This document shows, piece by piece, positions 58,660 through 64,000 of a stretch of 64,000 nucleotides of DNA. Location: NCBI RefSeq assembly GCF_052113705.1, contig NZ_JBGQOG010000006.1, positions 62,001-126,000 on the forward strand, read 5' to 3'. Origin of the DNA: JBGQOG01 sp052113705 (GTDB lineage Bacteria > Pseudomonadota > Alphaproteobacteria > Rhodobacterales > Rhodobacteraceae). Under the pieces are notes generated by a model, which worked only from the letters and a program-made list of their open reading frames with translations, had not been told where the DNA came from and did no database searches. The position numbers and the translations under genes are program-made. The first letter of the stretch is position 1. The number at the start of each line of letters is the position of its first letter.

Positions 58660-59397
58660 TCAGGCCATGTTCATGCCGCCATTGACGTGCAACGTGGCCC
58701 CGGTGACATAGGCTGCCTCCGGGCTGGCCAAATACAGGACAGCTGCCGCAATTTCAGCCGGATCGCCCATGCGGCCCGCCGGAATCCCCGCCAGAAGCCG
58801 GGTCTTTTGCTCGTCATTCAGCTTGTCGGTCATCGGGGTGGCGATGAAACCCGGCGCCACGCAATTCACCGTGATCCCGCGGCTGGCCACTTCCTGCGCC
58901 AGGCTTTTCGACATGCCGATCAGCCCGGCCTTGGCGGCGGCATAGTTGCCCTGCCCCGGATTGCCGGTGGTGCCGACGATCGAGGTGACCGAGATGATCC
59001 GCCCCCAGCGCGCCTTCATCATGCCGCGCAAAACCCCGCGCATCAGCCGGAATCCCGAGGTCAGATTGACGTCGAGCACCGATTGCCATTCCTCATCCGA
59101 CATCCGCATGAACAGATTGTCGCGGGTGATCCCGGCATTGTTGACCAGAATATCCACCGATCCCATCGCCGCGGCGGCGGCCTTCGGCAGGCCCTCGACC
59201 GAGGCCGCATCCGACAGATCCGCGGTGACCACATGCGCGCGGCTGCCCAGCTCTTCGGCCAGCGCCTGCAACGGCGCCTCCCGCGTGCCCGACAAAGCCA
59301 CCGTTGCACCGGCCTGATGCAGCGCCCGTGCGATGTCGCCGCCGATCCCGCCCGAGGCGCCGGTTACCAGGGCGCATTTCCCACTCAGATCAAACAT
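58660..59397 (-). CDS. fabG: 3-oxoacyl-[acyl-carrier-protein] reductase
   Basis: NADPH-dependent reductase of fatty-acid elongation, 245 aa from MFDLSGKCALVTGASGGIGG (GAGGC upstream). NNAGITRDNLFMRMSDEEWQ, SVTSIVGTTGNPGQGNYAAA (catalytic Ser and Tyr-x3-Lys in YAAAK) and GFIATPMTDKLNDEQ are canonical. Member of the fabD-fabG-acpP set, with a racemase gene between it and fabD. Confidence 0.97.
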   Translation of the reverse strand: MFDLSGKCALVTGASGGIGGDIARALHQAGATVALSGTREAPLQALAEELGSRAHVVTADLSDAASVEGLPKAAAAAMGSVDILVNNAGITRDNLFMRMSDEEWQSVLDVNLTSGFRLMRGVLRGMMKARWGRIISVTSIVGTTGNPGQGNYAAAKAGLIGMSKSLAQEVASRGITVNCVAPGFIATPMTDKLNDEQKTRLLAGIPAGRMGDPAEIAAAVLYLASPEAAYVTGATLHVNGGMNMA

Positions 59398-59558
59398 ATC
59401 TGCCTCATTCACTGCTTGAATTGGCGCCCCCATAACAGGCGAGGGCGCAAAGGGCTAGAATTTTGACGTGACGTCAGCCCGGCCGGCGGCGGCCCGCCGG
59501 GCCAAAATCCGCCTTCCCGCCTGAAATCCCCGCAGTTTCCTGACCGCGTGATTCCCGC

Positions 59559-60251
59559 TCAGGCGGCCAGCGCCAGATCCACCGCCGCGCGGCAGTGCAA
59601 CGCCAGCGTGTCAAACACCGGCACCGGCACGTTCTGCGCGTTCAAGAGCATTCCCACCTCGGTACAGCCGAGGATCAGGCAATCCGCCCCCGCCGCCGCC
59701 AGCCGTTCCGCCACCGCTTCATAGGCCCTGCGGCTCTCGGGCCGGATCTGGTTGCGGCACAGCTCCTCATAGATGATCCGGTGCACCTCGGCGCGGTCGC
59801 CCACCCCCGGGAGCACGGGCGCCAGCCCCGCCGCCCGCAGCCGGTCGGTGTAAAAGCGCTGCTCCATCGTGAAGGCGGTGGCCATCAGGCCGGGGCGCTG
59901 CAATCCCGCCGCCCGGATCGCCGCCGCCGTGGCATCGCCGATGTGCAGAAAGGGCAGATCGCTCGCCGCCGCGATCTCGGGCGCGAGTTTGTGCATCGTG
60001 TTGGTGGCCAGAAGGATCATCTCGGCCCCGCCCGCCTGCAAGGCCGCCGCGTGCCGCGCGAGGATGGCGCCCGCCGCCGCCCAATCCCCCGCCGCCTGCA
60101 GCGCGGCAATCGGCGCGAAATCGACCGAGCGCAGCAAAATCTCCGCCGAATGCAAGCCGCCCCGCCGTTCAGCCACCAGCCGGTTGATCTCCGCGTAATA
60201 GAGTGCGGTCGAGGCGGCCGACATGCCGCCCAGAATCCCGATCACTTTCAT
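59559..60251 (-). CDS. Aspartate/glutamate racemase family protein, atypical Thr/Cys pair
   Basis: 230 aa from MKVIGILGGMSAASTALYYA (GAGAGGGG upstream). Members interconvert amino-acid enantiomers with a Cys-Cys pair and no cofactor. Here the first motif reads LATNTMHKLAP, with Thr in place of the first Cys, while the second, CLILGCTEVGML, keeps its Cys. The E. coli YgeA/L-DER enzyme has the same Thr/Cys pairing and is reported as specific for L-Asp/L-Glu. It interrupts the fabD-fabG cluster; the connection to lipid synthesis is unclear. Confidence 0.85.
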   Translation of the reverse strand: MKVIGILGGMSAASTALYYAEINRLVAERRGGLHSAEILLRSVDFAPIAALQAAGDWAAAGAILARHAAALQAGGAEMILLATNTMHKLAPEIAAASDLPFLHIGDATAAAIRAAGLQRPGLMATAFTMEQRFYTDRLRAAGLAPVLPGVGDRAEVHRIIYEELCRNQIRPESRRAYEAVAERLAAAGADCLILGCTEVGMLLNAQNVPVPVFDTLALHCRAAVDLALAA

Positions 60252-60336
60252 CCCGCCCCTCTCCCCTGGCCCGAAAATGCCAACGGCGCAGAGGCTGCCC
60301 TCCACGCCGTCGCCCGTCAACACTCTGCGCCCGCGA

Positions 60337-61266
60337 TCAGCCCTTGGCGGCGATCACGTCCTCCGGCGTGCCGACCGCACGGGTGCCCGCCTCCTTGGCG
60401 ATCCGCTTGACCATGCCCGACAGCGCCTTGCCCGCGCCGATCTCCCAGAATTCAGTCACGCCCTGCGCCGCCATCCAGATCACCGACTCGCGCCAGCGGA
60501 CCGAGCCGGTCACCTGCTCGACCAACAGCGCCCGGATCAGCTCGGGGTCGCTCACCGCCTCGGCACGCACATTGGCCACCACCGGCACTTTCGGCGTGGC
60601 AATCGCCACCCCGGCCAAAGCCTCGGCCATCGCCTCCGCGGCGGGCTGCATCAGCGCGCAATGGAACGGGGCCGAGACCGGCAGCAGGAGCGCGCGTTTG
60701 GCGCCCTTGGCCTTGGCGATGTCCAGCGCCCGCTCGACAGCCGCTTTATGGCCCGAGACCACGACCTGCGCCGGGTCATTGTCATTGGCGGCCTGACAGA
60801 CCTCGCCCTGCGCGGCCTCGGCAGCCACCTCGGCGGCGGCGGCGAAATCAAGGCCCAGCAGGGCGGCCATCGCCCCCACGCCCACCGGCACTGCCGATTG
60901 CATCGCCCGGCCGCGCAGGCGCAACAGTCGCGCCGTATCGGCAAGCGTCAGCGCCCCCGCCGCACAAAGCGCGGAATATTCACCCAAGGAATGCCCGGCC
61001 ACAAAGGCGGCATCGGTCACCGAGATCCCCTCGGCCTCCAGCGCCGCCATCGCGGCCATCGAGGTGGCCATCAGCGCGGGTTGCGCATTGGCGGTCAGCG
61101 TCAGATCCTCGATCGCGCCGTCCCAGATCAGCGCCGAGAGCTTTTCGCCCAATGCCTCATCCACCGCCTCAAACACCGCGCGCGCGGCGGGATAGGCCTC
61201 GGCCAGCGCATGCCCCATACCGATGGTCTGCGCGCCCTGCCCCGGAAAAACGAATGCCTTGCTCAT
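60337..61266 (-). CDS. fabD: Malonyl CoA-acyl carrier protein transacylase
   Basis: Loads malonyl groups on ACP, 309 aa from MSKAFVFPGQGAQTIGMGHA (GGGGGA upstream). The active-site serine lies in VAGHSLGEYSALCAAGALTL, the Arg in ARLLRLRGRAMQ and the His in VSAPFHCALMQPA. First gene of the fatty-acid cluster reading left. Divergent from the cytochrome b561-YceI gene across a 128-nt spacer. Confidence 0.97.
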   Translation of the reverse strand: MSKAFVFPGQGAQTIGMGHALAEAYPAARAVFEAVDEALGEKLSALIWDGAIEDLTLTANAQPALMATSMAAMAALEAEGISVTDAAFVAGHSLGEYSALCAAGALTLADTARLLRLRGRAMQSAVPVGVGAMAALLGLDFAAAAEVAAEAAQGEVCQAANDNDPAQVVVSGHKAAVERALDIAKAKGAKRALLLPVSAPFHCALMQPAAEAMAEALAGVAIATPKVPVVANVRAEAVSDPELIRALLVEQVTGSVRWRESVIWMAAQGVTEFWEIGAGKALSGMVKRIAKEAGTRAVGTPEDVIAAKG

Positions 61267-61394
61267 CTTGGTCCCCCGTTTGGTCTGGCCCCGATCTAAC
61301 GCGGGATGCGCCCCGGCACAACAACTGTGCGTGAAAGGGCATGGGCGCGGCCGCAAACTCGGTCTATGCTGCGCGCGCAAAGTCCGGAGAAATC

Positions 61395-62639
61395 ATGCCC
61401 CTGTCGAACACGCCCTACCGCTATGGCGGTGTCGCCCGCAGCCTGCATTGGCTGATGGCCCTGTTGGTCCTCACCGCCATCGGCCTTGCACTCTATATAG
61501 ATGAGCTGCCGCGCGCCTCAGACAGCGAAGTGGCGCGGGTGGCGCTGTTGTTCCAGATCCATAAATCGGTGGGGCTGGCCGCCTTTGCCACCGCGCTGAT
61601 CCGCATCCTCTGGGCCTTTGTGCAACCCAAACCGGTGCCGCTGCACCCCGAGCGGCGGCTGGAAACCTTTGCCGCCGAAGTCATGCATTGGGCGCTCTAT
61701 GGCGCGATGCTGGTGATGCCGCTCTCGGGCTGGGTGACGCATGCCGCCTCCACCGGCTTTGCGCCGATCCCCTGGCCCTTCGGTCAGGGCCTGCCTTTCG
61801 TGCCCAAAAGCCCGGCACTAAGCGAGGCGGCGGGCCATGTGCATGACACGGCGGCGGTGGTGCTCTATCTGGCGCTGGCCGCGCATGTGCTTGGCGCGCT
61901 GAAACATGTGATCATCGACAAGGATGCCACGCTGGCGCGGATGCTGCGCGGCACCGCCGCCGGACCGATCGAAACCAATGGCCACAGCGCCGCGGGCGCC
62001 GTGGCGGCACCGCTGATCGCGCTGGTGGTCTGGGCGGGTGTCATCGGCACCGGCTTTTTGCCCAGCGAAGATCACGGCCCCCGCACCGCCCGCGCCGAGA
62101 CGCTGGCCACGCAGACCCCCAGCCTGATGAGCAGCACCCTGCCCGCCGAAAACGCCAAGATGTGGAATGTGGTCTCGGGCAGCGTCGGCATCGCCGTGCT
62201 GCAAATGGGCTCGGAAGTCACCGGCAGCTTTGCCGATTGGTCCGCCGCGATTGACTATGATGAGACGAGCCGGATCGGACAGGTCACCGTCACCATCCCG
62301 GTCACCAGCCTGACACTGGGCTCGGTGACGCAGCAGGCGCTGGGGGCGGATTTCTTCGACGCGACCAATTTCCCCGAAGCGGTGTTCACCGGCGACATCG
62401 CCCCCTCGGCCACGGGTGGCGAAGGGCTGGAGGCGACCGGCACGCTGGCCTTGCGCGGCGCGACGATCCCACTGACCCTGCCCTTCATCCTGACGATTGA
62501 GGGCGACACGGCAACCATGCAGGGCTCGACCAGCATCGACCGCCGCGCCGTCGGCATGGGGGAGAATTACCCCGATGAAGGCACGGTCGGCTTTAACGTG
62601 CGGGTGGATGTGAACCTGATCGCCAAGCGCGCGCAGTAA
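61395..62639 (+). CDS. Cytochrome b561-YceI fusion protein
   Basis: 414 aa. The N-terminal half is a four-helix cytochrome b561 with haem-ligand histidines in SLHWLMALLVLTAIGLALYI, FQIHKSVGLAAFATALIRIL, VMHWALYGAMLVMPLSGWVT and VHDTAAVVLYLALAAHVLGA. A fifth helix (AAGAVAAPLIALVVWAGVIG) leads to a periplasmic YceI domain (MWNVVSGSVGIAVLQMGSEV ... ADFFDATNFPEAVFTGDIAP), a lipocalin-like fold that binds isoprenoid quinones or similar lipids. GGAG precedes MPLSNTPYRYGG. The fusion joins membrane electron transfer to a lipid-binding partner. Confidence 0.9.
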   Translation: MPLSNTPYRYGGVARSLHWLMALLVLTAIGLALYIDELPRASDSEVARVALLFQIHKSVGLAAFATALIRILWAFVQPKPVPLHPERRLETFAAEVMHWALYGAMLVMPLSGWVTHAASTGFAPIPWPFGQGLPFVPKSPALSEAAGHVHDTAAVVLYLALAAHVLGALKHVIIDKDATLARMLRGTAAGPIETNGHSAAGAVAAPLIALVVWAGVIGTGFLPSEDHGPRTARAETLATQTPSLMSSTLPAENAKMWNVVSGSVGIAVLQMGSEVTGSFADWSAAIDYDETSRIGQVTVTIPVTSLTLGSVTQQALGADFFDATNFPEAVFTGDIAPSATGGEGLEATGTLALRGATIPLTLPFILTIEGDTATMQGSTSIDRRAVGMGENYPDEGTVGFNVRVDVNLIAKRAQ

Positions 62640-62659
62640 GAAACCAGCATATCAGATTG

Positions 62660-62691
62660 AAAACGCCCGCAGAAATCCCTGCGGGCGTTTT
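62660..62691. terminator. Bidirectional intrinsic terminator between b561-YceI and asd
   Basis: 13-bp stem AAAACGCCCGCAG (62660-62672) with CTGCGGGCGTTTT (62679-62691), a 6-nt loop, and T/A runs on both sides. It lies between convergent genes. Confidence 0.92.
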
Positions 62692-62710
62692 TGTTTCTGC
62701 GGGCCGCGGC

Positions 62711-63778
62711 TCAGGCCACCGGCGCCAGCAGGGTCTCGGCGATCTGCACGGCGTTCAGCGCGGCCCCTTTCAGGAGTTGATCGCCCGCCACGAAGAGCGC
62801 CAGCGACCGCCCCGAGGGATCGCCCAGATCACGGCGGATGCGGCCCACCAGCACATCATCCTGCCCGCTCGCCTCGCAGGGCATCGGGAAATGGTTCGCC
62901 GCGCGGTCATCGACCAGCCGCAGCCCCGGTGCCGCCGCCAGCAGCGCGCGCGCTTCCTCTTCGCTGACCACATCTGCGAATTCCACGGTAATGGCCATCG
63001 CATGGGCGCGCAAAACCGGCACCCGGATGCAGGTGATGCTGACCGGCAGCTCCGGCAGATCCATGATCCGGCGGGTTTCGGCGACCACTTTCAGCTCTTC
63101 ATCATTATAGCCGGTGGCGGGATCAATCGCCGCATTATGGCTGAAGATGTTGAACGCATAGGGATGCGGCAGCACTTTCGGCGCGAAAGCCTCGCCGTTG
63201 ATCGCAGCCTGGGTGGAGACCCGCAGCTCCTCCATCGCCGCTGCACCCGCCCCCGAGGCCGCCTGATAGGTGGCGATGTTCAGACGGCGGATCGCATGGG
63301 CGCGGTGCAAGGGTGCCAGCGCCACCGTCGCAATCGCCGCCACGCAGTTCGGGTTGGCAATCACCCCATGATGCGCCTGCATCGCGCCCGCATTCACTTC
63401 GGGCACCACCAGCGGCACATCCGACGCCATGCGGAAGGCCGAGGAATTGTCGACCACCAAGGCCCCCGCCCGCACCGCCACCGGCGCGAATTTGCGCGAA
63501 ATCGTCGCCCCGGCCGAGAAGAGCGCGATGTCCACACCCTCGAAACTCGCCTCGGTCAGCTCTTCCACCACGACCGGCTGACCGGCGAAATCCATCACCT
63601 TGCCCGCCGACCGCGCCGAGGCCAGCAGTTTCAGTCGCCCCAGCGGAAAATTGCGGGCGGCAAGGCAGGTCATCAGCTCGACCCCGACCGCGCCGGTGGC
63701 GCCGACAATGGCGACCACGGGGTTGGGGTTGGCCACGCGGTGCGCGGCAGAAGCGAGGATATCTTGAAACTGGGTCAT
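62711..63778 (-). CDS. asd: Aspartate-semialdehyde dehydrogenase
   Basis: Reduces aspartyl phosphate to the semialdehyde, branch point to Lys/DAP, Met and Thr. The 355-aa protein has VVAIVGATGAVGVELMTCLA for NADP, the catalytic Cys in GVIANPNCVAAIATVALAPL and the His of VPVLRAHAMAITVEF. The first 20 residues (TQFQDILASAAHRVANPNP) extend beyond most homologues; no internal ATG has a better site, so the start is kept though the Shine-Dalgarno is weak. The leader upstream holds a Thr-rich mini-ORF and a hairpin. Confidence 0.92.
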   Translation of the reverse strand: MTQFQDILASAAHRVANPNPVVAIVGATGAVGVELMTCLAARNFPLGRLKLLASARSAGKVMDFAGQPVVVEELTEASFEGVDIALFSAGATISRKFAPVAVRAGALVVDNSSAFRMASDVPLVVPEVNAGAMQAHHGVIANPNCVAAIATVALAPLHRAHAIRRLNIATYQAASGAGAAAMEELRVSTQAAINGEAFAPKVLPHPYAFNIFSHNAAIDPATGYNDEELKVVAETRRIMDLPELPVSITCIRVPVLRAHAMAITVEFADVVSEEEARALLAAAPGLRLVDDRAANHFPMPCEASGQDDVLVGRIRRDLGDPSGRSLALFVAGDQLLKGAALNAVQIAETLLAPVA

Positions 63779-63833
63779 GTCATTCTCATCCGTTGGAAAT
63801 TGGGGGAGAAGGACGGGCGTGGTGATCCAGAAG

Positions 63834-63856
63834 GCCCTGTCCGTCTCCGGCAGGGC
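63834..63856 (-). promoter_or_regulatory. Hairpin in the asd leader
   Basis: GCCCTG and CAGGGC arms with an inner CCG/CGG stem and a GAGA tetraloop (one bulged base), 55 nt before the asd ATG. No T-run follows, so it is not a classic terminator. Confidence 0.45.
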
Positions 63857-63868
63857 GCTCGATCCGTG

Positions 63869-63958
63869 TTACGCTTGGGTCTGACCCGCGCACAGGACCG
63901 ATTCCCCCGCCGAAGCGGTGGTCTTAGTCGTGCGTTTGAGGGTCAGTTGCGTGAACAT
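63869..63958 (-). other. Possible 29-codon Thr-rich leader ORF upstream of asd
   Basis: An ATG-initiated frame, MFTQLTLKRTTKTTASAGES and nine more residues, contains seven Thr of 29, clustered as TTKTT. It ends 13 nt before the hairpin at 63834-63856. No clear Shine-Dalgarno is present, so translation is doubtful. Thr is an end product of the pathway served by asd, which is why it is recorded. Confidence 0.25.
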
Positions 63959-64000
63959 GGGCGGCGGGGTAGCAAATCGCCCCCCGCTTGGCAACGGGAT

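Noticed and set aside
63834..63958. A SAM or SAM/SAH riboswitch in front of asd
   Set aside because: The leader does not show the pseudoknot pattern that I would expect, and these switches are known mainly in front of metK or methionine genes.

Overview
The window is a GC-rich (about two thirds G+C by eye) chromosomal segment of an alphaproteobacterium of the Rhodobacter group (Rhodobacterales). The evidence is the complete RcGTA-type gene transfer agent cluster beside cysE, an E1-beta pyruvate dehydrogenase subunit with its own lipoyl domain, the lptF-lptG-lptD-surA-pdxA-rsmA order, the prfA-prmC-DUF4167 order, and CtrA-, FNR- and LacI-like sites of the kind known in this order. The species cannot be fixed from the sequence alone.

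Layout. 1-8 kb: a + strand envelope/housekeeping operon (lptF truncated by the window edge, lptG, lptD, surA-like, pdxA, rsmA). 8-12.7 kb: - strand DUF4167 protein, prmC, prfA and agmatinase. 12.8-20 kb: an Rrf2 regulator behind an FNR-type box, a 59-codon unknown gene, a TfoX-C protein, ndk, an ABC-F ATPase, a YdeI-like protein, an iron-binding periplasmic protein with an operator between its -35 and -10, and an orphan gene facing a CtrA-like box. 20-28 kb: nucleoside hydrolase, SelO, an EamA transporter, enolase, a DUF985 cupin, anmK and tyrS. 28-36 kb: two cyclophilins, then central carbon genes (pgk, class I aldolase), ftsB, and pdhA-pdhB-pdhC behind a 24-bp palindromic operator. 36-52.4 kb: cysE and, reading leftward from a promoter at about 52.45 kb, the whole GTA structural cluster g1 to g15 plus two trailing genes (DUF2793 and a small conserved-type ORF). 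52.5-61.3 kb: mltG, fabF, dps, a transglycosylase-like lipoprotein, a Hint-domain protein, acpP, fabG, a racemase and fabD. 61.4-64 kb: a cytochrome b561-YceI fusion and asd with a possible leader.

How the genes fit together. The GTA cluster has terminase, portal, protease, capsid, connector, tail and baseplate genes with overlapping or nearly overlapping starts, as expected of one long transcript. It has no integrase, repressor, replication or lysis genes, which separates it from a prophage. Head spikes, extra tail fibre, lysis genes and the activator must lie elsewhere. The fatty-acid cluster (fabD, fabG, acpP, fabF, mltG) is interrupted by a racemase and by a three-gene island (dps, SLT lipoprotein, Hint protein).

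The most interesting non-coding signals are: an intrinsic-terminator-like hairpin between the predicted GTA promoter and g1; a GC-rich REP-like element inside the GTA operon between terL and portal; that element's family at six or more intergenic places; and operator-like palindromes in front of pdhA and the iron-binding protein gene. Regulatory assignments are inferences from motif shape; no search or folding program was run.
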